A stretch of DNA of 42,997 nt. It comes from a virus. Positions within the stretch are counted from its first letter, which is position 1. Each line of letters starts with the position of its first letter. The notes under the pieces are model-generated. The model saw only the letters and a list, made by a program, of their open reading frames with translations, did not search any database and was not told where the DNA came from. Positions 24,908 through 35,300 of this stretch are shown in pieces. A program made the translations under genes and the position numbers. The DNA is taken from IMG/VR virus record IMGVR_UViG_3300042691_006710, positions 1 to 42,997 of that record. One strand, given 5' to 3'.

Positions 24908-24915
24908 TATTTAGT
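24908..24915 (-). promoter_or_regulatory. Late-promoter-like box ACTAAATA
   Basis: ACTAAATA on the minus strand, the same octamer as in front of the sheath gene, ends six bases before the ATG of the 208-aa gene. It overlaps the stop codon of the upstream LamG-like gene by one base. Confidence 0.35.
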
Positions 24916-26243
24916 TAAATCCCATATCTGCCGCGTAGGGCATTAAAATTTTGTCGCATTTCGCCCAAACTTAGAGCTCGTTTGTAGATCATAAAAAACC
25001 CTACTAATCCGTTCCAAGATCCTGCGCCAGCACCTGTAAAGGATATTTGAGGAGCACTTAGCCCTGACACATAGGTCAAAGGGTTTGATCGAGAAGCAGT
25101 ATTTCCATTACAGAATCCTAAAATTGTAGTGGGTGAAACGCTAAATCCTACAATACACATCCTATTTGCTGCTATATCGTTTACTGATAATGAAGTGTTT
25201 ATATCGTTGTAGCCTAAACTCCAAGAATGTGTTCCGCTAAAAACAGCACCCTGAGTTCCTTGATTATTTTCGCTGATGCGCCAGCCACTTGTATATCCGT
25301 TAGTAGCTCCTTGAAATATCTGACTATTTCCGTTAAGGCCGCCGCCAATTCCGTAGTAGTTCTTCTTAGCTGCAAACATTACAGAAAAATTCTGCGTCAA
25401 CGCTAGCTGATTTAAATTTTGTGTTGCTAGTGTCACTGCTCCTGTTGAAGTAATACTATTGTTATTAAGAGATAGAGTTGGAGCACTATATGTAAAATTA
25501 TTGTAGGCAAAATTATTAACCATTGTGCCAACTGCATTATTTCCGCTTAGGTCAACCCATGTAGTTGTAGGTTCTCCGCCCGCACTAACCGGATAATAAG
25601 TTGTAGGAGATCCTGATTGTTCTAATTTAGCTCCCCATATAAACACCGAACCGCGACCATTGCCTGTATAAAAAGAACTAGAACCGTTGTTAGTCCTAAT
25701 TTGTACACCATTTAAAGCTGCTAAAGTAGAAGTGTAAGTCATCGAACAGCGCCACCACCCATTACCGGCAGCGGTCATGGCAAATCCAGGAGTTGATGCA
25801 GATGTATAAGATGTTTGTCCAGTTAATAAATTAAAGTTAACTCCACGTTCTATACCGTCAGAAAAGTTAGGAGTAGACATAACTAATGAAATATTTGAAA
25901 AAGTATCAGCTTTAGCAAAAATAGATATTGTTACTGTTTCACCAACTGAATGATTATACTGTTGTCTTATGCTATGTGTACTACTCGATCCATCTACACT
26001 ATCTACTAGTAAAGATGCTGTAGTGGTACCGTTAGGCGCTATCCCTGCATTTGATCTCACAGATGCTTGAAAAGTATACCATAGGTTAGTAGTTCCGGGC
26101 CCTACAAATGATACTGCTCCAGAGTAATTCTCTGGAAGAGCGTAAAGATTAGGACTAAAACTAGTTAAGCCGGTAGTAACACCAGCATCTAAATGAGCTA
26201 TTAAATTATCCGAAACAAGATCTGGGCCTGCTGATACACTCAT
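24915..26243 (-). CDS. LamG-like adhesin, paralogue 3 (442 aa)
   Basis: The N-terminus SDNLIAHLDAG is typical of concanavalin A-like/LamG domains in phage adhesins. It is followed by a carbohydrate-binding-like beta domain (about 55-215, ending in GRGSVFIWGAKLEQSG) and a LamG domain (about 225-442). The C-terminus SLGEMRQNFNALRGRYGI is almost shared with the two upstream genes, showing a paralogous family. Likely a virion surface protein binding host glycans; the ligand is unknown. Its ATG overlaps the preceding paralogue's stop (ATGA), indicating coupled translation. Confidence 0.8.
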   Translation of the reverse strand: MSVSAGPDLVSDNLIAHLDAGVTTGLTSFSPNLYALPENYSGAVSFVGPGTTNLWYTFQASVRSNAGIAPNGTTTASLLVDSVDGSSSTHSIRQQYNHSVGETVTISIFAKADTFSNISLVMSTPNFSDGIERGVNFNLLTGQTSYTSASTPGFAMTAAGNGWWRCSMTYTSTLAALNGVQIRTNNGSSSFYTGNGRGSVFIWGAKLEQSGSPTTYYPVSAGGEPTTTWVDLSGNNAVGTMVNNFAYNNFTYSAPTLSLNNNSITSTGAVTLATQNLNQLALTQNFSVMFAAKKNYYGIGGGLNGNSQIFQGATNGYTSGWRISENNQGTQGAVFSGTHSWSLGYNDINTSLSVNDIAANRMCIVGFSVSPTTILGFCNGNTASRSNPLTYVSGLSAPQISFTGAGAGSWNGLVGFFMIYKRALSLGEMRQNFNALRGRYGI

Positions 26244-27412
26244 ATGCCGTATCTCCCTCTAAGGGCATTAAAATTTTGAAACACTTCTGCCGTAGTTAAT
26301 GCTTTATTGTAAATTACTAGTTGTCCTATTTTAGCACCGTAATATGTTGAGCCGCCTTGAAACAACCTATCTATAGTATATCTAGCTGAAACAAACTCAG
26401 CAGCAGTTGTATAGTTACTAGTCGTAGCATTATAATGATACATAAACGGAATACGAGATGAAGTTGTACCAAATGCGATATAATTCCATCCTGTCGAAAT
26501 ATTGCCTGAAACTACACTAGGACCTCCAGCAGCAGCGTTATCTTTTAATATAAAAGAGAGGCCGCCTGTGCCAAATGTTCCCATTTCAAGGGCACCATTG
26601 AGGTGAAAGTAATTCCACGCTGCACTAACTTGTGTTGATGTTTGATACACCCACATGCCTATAGTAAATCCCGTAGCAGTTGAAATAGTTGGTCGATTAC
26701 TAGCAGGAAAAGTAATATAGTCTTTGACACCGTCAAAACCTAAAATACCTGCGTTATCTGGAATGTAACTAGTGTTGTTAACGATAGTGCTATGATATGC
26801 GTTGGTGCTTAGGTCGTACAGTGACAAACTCTTTATACTTGTAAAGTTTGATATTGTGCTAGATTTTTCTACTTGTAATCCGTCCCACCAAATTGTTGCT
26901 CCATCGAATGTGTCAGCACCATCTAATCTAGTTTGCATGTATATAGAGCCAGGATTTACCATTGTATATGTATAGCTAAATCTTTGCCATTCTGTTGTGA
27001 TGCTAATAGTTGTGGCCGGTGCTTCGTAGTAACTAGATCCAAGGTTATAACAGCCAAATATAAAAATTTGGCCTGTTGTTGCTTTATTAGCTTTTGCCCA
27101 AACGCTAACAGTCCATGTTTCCCCTATTCGTGTAGGTGCTAAATTATATACAGGGTTAGCATAAGTACCTACGTGGCTGTCGTTGCCAGTAGTAACCATC
27201 TTCATAGGAATGCCGCCGACCGGACTACTAAAAGTAGTTTCTCTTGAAATATCGCAATTATTTCGACCTGAAGTTATAGCGTACCAAGCAAATATGTCTA
27301 ACGGATTAGGATGTATATTATATGTTCTATCTCTTGTAGACTTAGATATATGAGGATCTACATGATATTGTAATCCATCTGTTACTATCCTAGGACTGTG
27401 ACGCAGACTCAT
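26240..27412 (-). CDS. LamG-like adhesin, paralogue 2 (390 aa)
   Basis: Starts MSLRHSPRIVTDGLQYHVD, the same layout as its neighbours. A carbohydrate-binding-like beta domain (about 35-190, ending TIWWDGLQVEKSS) precedes a LamG domain (about 195-390) with ILGFDGVKDYITFPAS, FTIGMWVYQ and IGQLVIYNKALTTAEV. The last residues are QNFNALRGRYGI. ATGA overlaps link it to the paralogues on both sides. Role as a host-surface-binding virion protein is inferred from the domain type and the fibre-gene context. Confidence 0.8.
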   Translation of the reverse strand: MSLRHSPRIVTDGLQYHVDPHISKSTRDRTYNIHPNPLDIFAWYAITSGRNNCDISRETTFSSPVGGIPMKMVTTGNDSHVGTYANPVYNLAPTRIGETWTVSVWAKANKATTGQIFIFGCYNLGSSYYEAPATTISITTEWQRFSYTYTMVNPGSIYMQTRLDGADTFDGATIWWDGLQVEKSSTISNFTSIKSLSLYDLSTNAYHSTIVNNTSYIPDNAGILGFDGVKDYITFPASNRPTISTATGFTIGMWVYQTSTQVSAAWNYFHLNGALEMGTFGTGGLSFILKDNAAAGGPSVVSGNISTGWNYIAFGTTSSRIPFMYHYNATTSNYTTAAEFVSARYTIDRLFQGGSTYYGAKIGQLVIYNKALTTAEVFQNFNALRGRYGI

Positions 27413-28131
27413 ATACTAAATCTCCCTCTCAGCGCATTAAAATTCTGTGAAACTTCAGCTGCTGATAATTCTTTGTTCCACATCTGAACAATGTCCATAT
27501 TTCCGCGCCAGTTGCCGCCACGGCTATTTGTGCCGCCTATAATTAAGTCATTAGAATTGTATCCAATTATCGATGTAGGATTACTCGATGTAAAAAACAA
27601 ATTACCATTAAGATACACTTTTGCTGCTGAATTTTGTTTGTAGGTAACAGTATATTGTTCCCATGTATTAAGTTTATACGTTGTACCGCTACTGTAGACG
27701 TTATATACTGTGCCGCCGATTCCCATACGTAATCCATCTGTTCCCCATCCATTTCCAAACACAAACCCGTTTTGTCCGTCCCACGCACTTCCTGTTTCTT
27801 TACCAAAGTTAGGAGCGTCTATAGATTGTGAAGATGTATAATAGTACCACCAACTCCAACTGCCTGCTGACCCAGTTGGTACTGTAACATTAGCTGACGG
27901 AAAAGAAATGATTGCTGTGTTAGTTGATACGGCAGGACTAGGCGTGAATAAAGTATGATTCGACACTCGTGTAATCGTGCCTACACCTAATTTAGTGCCT
28001 ACTCCTCTAGTAACTAAATCGTAATGAGTCAACGACAAACCGTCCCAACACCTATTGTTAGTACCGTCCCAGGCAAATACTAGTCCATCGAATACTGATC
28101 GTGGATTGTAGTGTACACTCATATCACTCAT
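27409..28131 (-). CDS. LamG-like adhesin, paralogue 1 (about 240 aa)
   Basis: The smallest of three tandem LamG-like genes: it has the LamG domain but lacks the extra beta domain of the other two. Motifs are VFDGLVFAWDG, GSWSWWYYYTSS, WEQYTVTYKQNSAAKVYLNG and IVQMWNKELSAAEVSQNFNALRGRF. The ATG at 28131 overlaps the upstream fibre stop by eight bases. The in-frame ATG at 28122 gives MSVHYNPRSVFDGL, which lines up exactly with the start of paralogue 2, and may be the real start. It probably binds surface glycans. Next to the 1390-aa fibre, it could be a tip adhesin. Confidence 0.8.
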   Translation of the reverse strand: MSDMSVHYNPRSVFDGLVFAWDGTNNRCWDGLSLTHYDLVTRGVGTKLGVGTITRVSNHTLFTPSPAVSTNTAIISFPSANVTVPTGSAGSWSWWYYYTSSQSIDAPNFGKETGSAWDGQNGFVFGNGWGTDGLRMGIGGTVYNVYSSGTTYKLNTWEQYTVTYKQNSAAKVYLNGNLFFTSSNPTSIIGYNSNDLIIGGTNSRGGNWRGNMDIVQMWNKELSAAEVSQNFNALRGRFSI

Positions 28132-31100
28132 CCGCCTCGATGTCTAGTTTACCAACGTCTTTACGTTCGCCCCACACTGTGTAGAAGCAACTAATGCCGC
28201 CGCTAAACAAGCCTTCGTTATTAATGTAAACTCGATTACCTTCAATCTTTTCTATGTATAATTTTTGATGCTTGCCAATTGGTGTTAAGTCAACTGTGAT
28301 TGTATCTTCATCAACTAGGCCTGTCCAATAATCTGGAAGTTCAATAATTTTACCAGTTGCTTTGCCTCGGACATATACACCAAACTCAGGACCTTCCAAG
28401 CTACCATGTTTTAGTAACTTGCCTTTCTTAGTTGGATGAGGTATGATGAAGCTCTTAGTTAGTGCGTTAACAGCACCATTAACACCTAGTCCACCAGCGA
28501 TGGTTACAGCACCTGTTGTAGTACTTGTACTAGCCTGTGTAAATGCGATAGCCAATCTACCAGCTGCCGCGCTACCAATAGTCATTGTGGCTGTGGTTAA
28601 ACTTGGGAATACACTAACAGCGCCTGTGGTAACATCAGTAGTTAAGTTAATTGTGCCGCCTGTTGTGCTGGCAATTTTTAATGTGTTGCCACTAATTGCT
28701 CCGCCTACTTTAACTGTTGTTACAGCGCCAGTGCCGGTACCTAAATTGATAGCACCGCTAACACCAAAGTTAATAGTACCTGTTACACTTTGCCAGTTGT
28801 TAACTATGCCGCTAGTTACGTTTGTGCGTAATGTAGCAGTACCAGCAGTTCCGTTACCACGAATTTCAACTACAGCATCACCACCTGTACCGCCCACGTT
28901 TACTGTGGCAGCATTGCCGCCAATGTTGATAGCGGCTGCGCCTGCTGTGGCAAAGTTTACAGTGCCTGAGCTAGTTACACTGGTAAACAAGTTAACAATA
29001 CCTGTTGTTACATCAGTTGTTAAGTTAACTGTACCAGCAGCAGTACTTGCATATTTTACTGTATTACCAGTGATAGCTGGTCCAATGTTTACAGTTGTTG
29101 CGGCACTTTGTACAGTGCCCAAGTTAATTGTTCCGCTGTTAATGGCTGTTGTGCCAGTTGATCCGCTTACAGCACTACCAATGTTGATGTTAGTGGTGCT
29201 ACCACTAACACCCGCTGTACCTAAGTTAACAGTCTTAGTAGTTGCGTTAGCTGTGGCACCGTGAGCAATGCTGTAAGTACTGGCTGCTGTACTTGCTCCG
29301 CCTAATTGGAATGTCTGCGCTGTTGTGGCAGTATTGAACATTGTGATAGTTGTAGCCGCACTACCGTAGTTAATAGTTCCGGTTACTCCAACAAAGTTAT
29401 TAACAGTGCCACTTGTTACGTTAGTTGTTAAAGTAGCTGTGCCAGTTGTAGTGTTACCGTTGATGTTTAAAATATTATTTTGAGTAGCGGCACCCACGCT
29501 TACCGTTGCGGCAGCTACTAATGAACCAATGCTGGCTGTAGCGGCGTTTTGTAGTACGGCTGAACTGCTTAGAACATCGGTTGCGTTAATTTTATAAGTT
29601 TTTGTGTTGGCAATATCAACGTTTTGATTACTAGTCCATGATGTATTAGCGTGTACATAGTTCCAAGTTTTATTAGTAGTACCAAGTATTGTGAGGCCGC
29701 CACCATCTGCTGTATTATCAGTTGCGCCGCTTGAGCTAACAGTTGCGTTACCAGTAGTTCCAGTAGCAGCCACAGTCATAGTAACTTGTGTTAAACTGTC
29801 TACACTTTGAATTACAGCGCTGACGCCCATTACCGGAGCACCACTTTGCGTACTAGTAATAGTCAATGTTTGACCTACTAATAATCCTGTGCTTGTGCTA
29901 GAGCCGATGAATGTAATTACGCCACTGCCGCTGGTAATTGTTACAGTTAGTCCTGTGATTATTGCCACACTAGCAAGTTCAATATTCTTGTCGTCAACTG
30001 TGATTGTACTAGAGTTCAGTGTTGTCAGTGTGCCGTTAACTGTTAAATTTCCACCAACAGTAACATTACTACTAAATGTAGTTGATCCGTCACTTGCGAT
30101 AGTAAATCTATCAACCATAGTATTGGCTGCGGCTCCGCTTGAGCCAGCACTGGCAGTTCTAAACACGATTGATCCACTTCCGCCCGATCCAGTTCCGTTA
30201 CCTGCTAAAATTACAGTATTTGCGCCTGTGATGTTTGTTCCTGCAGCATCGCCACTTCTGAATGTTGCCACACCTCCAGCGCCGCTTGTTGTTGCTTCAC
30301 CGCCTCTAAATGTTGCTACGCCACCTGCGCCACTTGTAATACCACCTGCGCCACCTGCTACCAATAATGTATTACCAGTACTTGTAGCACCAGTGGCACC
30401 AGTTGTAACAGTTAAATTACTACTCACTTGTGTGTTAATTGTCTGTGCTGTACTGGCTACACCAACTGTGTGCGTGGTATTATTAATTAATAATGCCTGT
30501 ACTGGTGTTGCGCCAGCTGACATAGTTTTGAATACTAGATTAAACGCTTCACTTGCTGCAGTAACGTTAGTTGCCACTGATTCGATATAGGCGCCAGCAA
30601 TGGCAGTGCCAGCTGCGTTTTCTGTAATAAATTGAACGCCTGTACCAATTCCCACAGCAGCAGTGTTGCTTGTTGTGTGGCCAAATCTAATTGGATAACT
30701 GATACTAGCATTGGTAGTGTCATCTATTGTAAATGTATATGTGTTTGGCACACTTGCGGTGCTGGCATTGTAAGTAACTGTGTCGCCACTAGCGTCACCT
30801 ATTGTGGTATTACCGTTAACTAAGAAATTACCCCTTACAGTAGTATTCAAAGTAGTAGCACCCATGCTAATTGCCGCAGCTTGACCAAAGTTAATTGCGG
30901 TAATGTTGGCGTTGAACAGGCTTGCTGTACCAGTATTTGTACTAGCAATAGTTGGCGTTGGTCCGTTCATGTTAAATGCCACACTAGTAGCATTATTCAT
31001 GGTCACCGTAGGATTAGCAATAGTTACTGTGCCAGTCGTAGCTCCAATGCCAATTGCTGTGCCGGCACCCGCAATATTAACGTTTGTTGCGTTAGTGTTG

Positions 31101-32296
31101 AATAGGTTGGCAGTGGCAGCGTTTGTTGCCAAGGTAGCTGTACCGGTCGTAGCATTACCTCTAATAGTTAATGTACTATTACCGCTAGTCGTTCCGATGT
31201 TAACGGCTGCGGCAGCGCCGCCGATATTAGTTGTGCTTGCTCCGCCTGTTGCCAAGTTAACAGTACCGGTTGTTGTTCCAGTGTAAAGATTGACAATACC
31301 AGTAGTTACATCGCTAGTCAAATTAATTGTGCCTGCTGCTGTACTACCAATCTTAAATATGTTAGCAGTAATGGCAGGGCCAAATGTCAATGTGCTAGCT
31401 GAAGCAGCACTGGTAGCAATATTCACACCAGTAGCGACTCCTGCAAAGTTAACAGTTGTACTAGTAGTATTCCACAGATTTACTGTTGTTTGCGTTCCAA
31501 CTACTGTTGGGTTGTTGATAGTTATTGTTCCGCTATTGGCACCAATAGCAATAGTTGTGGCTGCGCCAAATAAATTTCCTGTTGTAGCAATAGTATTAAA
31601 AACATTGGTTGTTACTACGCCTGCTGTTGTAACAAGTGTTGCTGAACCACTTGCGGAATTTCCGCTAATGGTCAATGTGCTATTGCCGCCCCCTGTGCCA
31701 AGTGTAAGAGTAGCTGCTGCTCCACCAATGTTTGTAGCGCTTGCGCCACCAGTAGCAATGTTTAAAGTACCAGTTGTTATGCCTGTAAATAAATTAGCTG
31801 TTCCTGTTGTTACATCAGAACTGATATTTGCGATACCTGCAGTTGTGCCAACAATCTTTAACGTGTTACCAGTAATAGCGCCGCCAATTTGAGCTGTAGT
31901 GGAGGCACCGGTACTAGTACCTAAATTGATAGTTCCGCTTGAACCAAAATTAATAGTACCTGTTACACTCTGCCATTGATTAACAGTTCCTGATGTAACA
32001 TCAGTTGTTAAGTTAATTGTGCCTGCGGCAACACTAGACATTTTAAAAATGTTACCAGTAATTGCTCCGCCAAGTGTAGTTGTTGTCAACGTGGCTGCGC
32101 TGGTTCCTAAATTAATTGTAGTTCCAGCGGCCTGAAGGTCAGTTCCTACATATAGTTTTTTAGTAATGGCAACGCCACCAGCTGTATAAAGCGATGCGTT
32201 AGTGTCTGTTGCCGTAGACGCATCGGTCGCGCTTAAAATCGTAGTCTTTTCTGTGACTGTCAGGCCGTTCTTAACGACGAAGTCTATTGTTGCCAT
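28124..32296 (-). CDS. Repeat-rich tail fibre (1390 aa) with conserved C-terminal module
   Basis: A very long fibre built of degenerate Thr/Gly/Asn-rich repeats (GTINLTTDVT, GTINFG, ITGN-x2-KI, IGG), probably beta-helical. They cover most of residues 1-520 and about 960-1270. A non-repeat middle (about 560-930) contains a Gly-rich tandem GGVATFR pair. The last 110 residues are a distinct module: SFIIPHPTKKGKLLKHGSLE, EFGVYVRG, IIELPDYWTGLVDEDTITVDLTPIG and FYTVWGERKDVGKL. I recognise it as a recurring C-terminal domain of aquatic phage fibres; it may help folding or receptor binding. The leader has a late-type box AATAAATA and a GGTGGAGAG Shine-Dalgarno. Confidence 0.85.
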   Translation of the reverse strand: MATIDFVVKNGLTVTEKTTILSATDASTATDTNASLYTAGGVAITKKLYVGTDLQAAGTTINLGTSAATLTTTTLGGAITGNIFKMSSVAAGTINLTTDVTSGTVNQWQSVTGTINFGSSGTINLGTSTGASTTAQIGGAITGNTLKIVGTTAGIANISSDVTTGTANLFTGITTGTLNIATGGASATNIGGAAATLTLGTGGGNSTLTISGNSASGSATLVTTAGVVTTNVFNTIATTGNLFGAATTIAIGANSGTITINNPTVVGTQTTVNLWNTTSTTVNFAGVATGVNIATSAASASTLTFGPAITANIFKIGSTAAGTINLTSDVTTGIVNLYTGTTTGTVNLATGGASTTNIGGAAAAVNIGTTSGNSTLTIRGNATTGTATLATNAATANLFNTNATNVNIAGAGTAIGIGATTGTVTIANPTVTMNNATSVAFNMNGPTPTIASTNTGTASLFNANITAINFGQAAAISMGATTLNTTVRGNFLVNGNTTIGDASGDTVTYNASTASVPNTYTFTIDDTTNASISYPIRFGHTTSNTAAVGIGTGVQFITENAAGTAIAGAYIESVATNVTAASEAFNLVFKTMSAGATPVQALLINNTTHTVGVASTAQTINTQVSSNLTVTTGATGATSTGNTLLVAGGAGGITSGAGGVATFRGGEATTSGAGGVATFRSGDAAGTNITGANTVILAGNGTGSGGSGSIVFRTASAGSSGAAANTMVDRFTIASDGSTTFSSNVTVGGNLTVNGTLTTLNSSTITVDDKNIELASVAIITGLTVTITSGSGVITFIGSSTSTGLLVGQTLTITSTQSGAPVMGVSAVIQSVDSLTQVTMTVAATGTTGNATVSSSGATDNTADGGGLTILGTTNKTWNYVHANTSWTSNQNVDIANTKTYKINATDVLSSSAVLQNAATASIGSLVAAATVSVGAATQNNILNINGNTTTGTATLTTNVTSGTVNNFVGVTGTINYGSAATTITMFNTATTAQTFQLGGASTAASTYSIAHGATANATTKTVNLGTAGVSGSTTNINIGSAVSGSTGTTAINSGTINLGTVQSAATTVNIGPAITGNTVKYASTAAGTVNLTTDVTTGIVNLFTSVTSSGTVNFATAGAAAINIGGNAATVNVGGTGGDAVVEIRGNGTAGTATLRTNVTSGIVNNWQSVTGTINFGVSGAINLGTGTGAVTTVKVGGAISGNTLKIASTTGGTINLTTDVTTGAVSVFPSLTTATMTIGSAAAGRLAIAFTQASTSTTTGAVTIAGGLGVNGAVNALTKSFIIPHPTKKGKLLKHGSLEGPEFGVYVRGKATGKIIELPDYWTGLVDEDTITVDLTPIGKHQKLYIEKIEGNRVYINNEGLFSGGISCFYTVWGERKDVGKLDIEADE
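28600..32130 (-). repeat. Degenerate fibre-coding repeats
   Basis: Coding repeats with recurring DNA phrases, for example GTTACATCAGTTGTTAAGTT near 28985 and close variants near 28630, 31305 and 31995. They encode TDVTTGTVN-type strands. The same unit recurs in the genes at 32330-39691 (3' part) and 39765-42997. The non-repeat block about 29500-30750 interrupts them. Confidence 0.7.
30250..30345 (-). repeat. Two tandem 48-bp units encoding GGVATFR
   Basis: AATGTTGC recurs at 30261 and 30309, exactly 48 bases apart, within a tandem duplication encoding SGAGGVATFR-[GS]-G-[ED]-A twice (16 residues each) in the middle of the 1390-aa fibre. Confidence 0.6.
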
Positions 32297-32323
32297 TTGG
32301 TTTCACTCTCCACCAGTATGTTG

Positions 32324-32331
32324 TATTTATT
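32324..32331 (-). promoter_or_regulatory. Late-promoter-like box AATAAATA
   Basis: AATAAATA on the minus strand overlaps the stop codon of the 2453-aa fibre and lies 27 bases before the ATG of the 1390-aa fibre, leaving a leader with GGTGGAGAG. One mismatch to TATAAATA. Confidence 0.5.
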
Positions 32332-35300
32332 AGATAGTGTTTAACGTTCTCACTACTCTCACTTTAATTGTATTTCCTGTTGTTGCGGCTGCTGTTATTT
32401 CTAAGTTAGCACCGTTAATTGCGGCTGTAAATGTTACTAGATTGTTACCAGTCCTAATTACACCGTAGTCATTCATTGTTGCTGAAGTACCATTATGTAG
32501 TACTAACACTTCGCTTAACTGATAGTTGTTAACATCAGTACCTGCTGTACATGTTACTTGTAAAATGTATTTGGCACTACGGTATGTAGCAAAGGCAAAC
32601 GAGCTTACTACAGCAGGAGTGCCAGCCACAATGCCTGTAGTTTCACTAGAACTTTCGTATGATTGTCCGTTTAGAGACAATGTACCTACAGCAAGTGTAC
32701 TAGATGTACTACCAAGATTGATAGTTCCAGTTGTTACACCCGTTACAATATTAACCGTTCCAGTTGTCACATCACTTGTGATATTAGCAGTACCGGCAGC
32801 AGTGCCAGCAATCTTCAATATGTTACCAGTAATAGCGCCACCGACTTGGACGGTAGTTATAGCACCAGCACTTGTACCTAACTGGACAGTTCCGCTAGCG
32901 CCAATGTTGATTGTACCTGTTACACTTTGCCATTGGTTAACAATACCGCTAGTTACATCAGTTGTTAAGTTAATAGTACCAGTTGTTGTGCCTGCTAACT
33001 TAATTATGTTACCGGTTACGGCGCCTCCAAATGTCAATGTGCTTGCACCACCTGTAGCTGCTGTAGCAACGTTAATAATTCTAGCGCCAGTTCCAACGTG
33101 TGCCATTGCTAACGTAGTTGCTGCGCCCGCAAAGTTCACTGTGGTTGCTGTAGAATTAAACACGTTCGCGGTAGTCATTGCTGTAGTTAAATCTAGTGTA
33201 GTTGCCGCACTAGATTCTACCAACGCCATTCTTGTCACTGCTGTTTGTGTTGTATCGCCAGTTGTGCCGGTTGTACCAGTTTGGAAGTTAATTACACCGC
33301 CTGTAGCGTTACCTGTACTTAGACCTGGACGAACTGTAAATGACGCACCGGCTATGTTTGTACCAACACCATTTTCACCTTTCAATGTTGCTGCTACAGG
33401 ACTAGTACTAGCTTCACTCGATCCCAATGTTACGTTACGATTCTTAAGAACAATAGTACCCGCTTTAACAATAGTACCAGCACGAGCTAAGTTAGTTTGT
33501 GTAGTAGCAGTAGTAACTTTAAAATTAAATGTTGTACTAGTTGCACCTGCGGTAGTTACTGGCCAAGTGCCGTCTATGTTAGCAACTCCTGAGCTAGCAA
33601 TAGTAACTTGATCTCCAGTTCTAATACCCATACTTGTATTAGTATCTGTAAAGGCAATTGGTACACCTGATGAAATAATACCAGTAACAGCAGCACTTAG
33701 ATACACACGAGTGGCGTCAACGCCACTAACTGTTGTACCTGCTGGTATAAATGTGTTACCTTGTACCAACATACCTACTCGAACACCTGCAGTTATTGGA
33801 CTAGAACCAAATGCCAAATAAGTATCTGCGTTAACAGTAGTTGTACCCAATGTCATGCCTACCGCACCAATGAATACACTACCTGTGCCAGCTACTGTAG
33901 TAACTAGCGATCCTGTGTCAGCATAGGTAAAAGTAGTTAAACCAGTTACTGTGGCTGCTGTTTGTACCGCATTAAATCCTGCATCACTTGTACATACAAC
34001 AGTTATTATATCACCTGTGGTTAATCCGTGGTTGGCTGTAGTTGTAATTGTAGCAACGTTACTGCCATTTCTGGCTACAGTACTAATAACACCGGTTAAT
34101 CCAATGTTGGCTGTTACTGTTGTCGACGAACTGCCGCTAGTAGTATAACTCTTAACGTTACTAGTAAATGATTCACTTACTGTATTTGATCCAATAACTA
34201 CGCTAGTAGCAGCACTACCAATAGCCAATACTTTTGCGTTAGTATCAAATACAAACGCTTGAGCTGTGCTACTAGTTGTAATAGATGCTCCAGTTGCGTC
34301 GTATGATTTGGCAATTGTTAAACCTGGACTCCATTGAGGCGCAGTTCCGCTACTGGTCATTACTGTATTGGTAACGCCAATACCTAATTTGTTTAAGGTA
34401 GTAGTTGCGCTAGCATATAGCATATCGCCTTGCGTATAAGTTACTAGTCCTGTGCCTCCTACACTAACTGGTTGCGTTGTGTGGTTAGCTGAATCTAACA
34501 CATAGGCTAAATTTTTAGTCTGTAATGTTCCGGCATCGATAACGTTGTCTTTGATCAATACCTGGCCAGCTCCTAAGCTAGATCCTGTACCTACGCTGAA
34601 TTGTACAGTGTTAAAACTAGCTACACCTGGTGCGGTGTAATTGCCTACCGCGCCAGTACTGTTTACTTTAGTAACATCAAATGTTAATGAACCGTAAAAT
34701 GGACTTGAACCGCTACCAGTTAATGTTAGTGCGCTGCTGGCCGCAACTTGAGCGCTTGTAACTACAGTTTGCCAAGTTGAGTCGCCTCTCAAGAATGTTG
34801 TATTGTTAGCTGTTCCAGTAGCTAGTCTTGATGTGGCAATAATACCAGATACAATATTACTAGCATCAATAGTTGTAGCTACTAGACTATTCCAGTTGCC
34901 GCGTGTTTGACTACTAGTGTTTACTATACCAATAATTTTGACACTATTTTTAATAAATGTTATAGTTCCCGAACCTGTGGCAGTTAAATCAACAGCATTA
35001 ATAGTTACACCAGCAGTACTATCTAGTGCATCGCTACGTAATTCATGAAGACTAAAACTATTTGTAGTTATACTACCAACAAAGAAATGCCTACCAGAAG
35101 TAATTTGTACACTACTCTGATCTGGTAAACTTGCTCCTTTCATCTGAAAAGCGTCACCTGTGATAAATCCGTGAGCGGGCACTGTGACGGAATTGTTAAC
35201 TATATCTACGGTTTTACGTGTAAATGTATGTCCTGAACCGGTGCTAGTAGTCAGTACTTGGATTGTTCCTAATGAATAGTTATTGTACAATTCAATTGTA

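Noticed and set aside
32526-33611. Plus-strand open frame (361 codons) opposite the 2453-aa fibre
   Set aside because: Same antisense composition effect; no ribosome site or domain. The frames at 28443-29264, 29889-30590 and 31290-31892 are rejected for the same reason.
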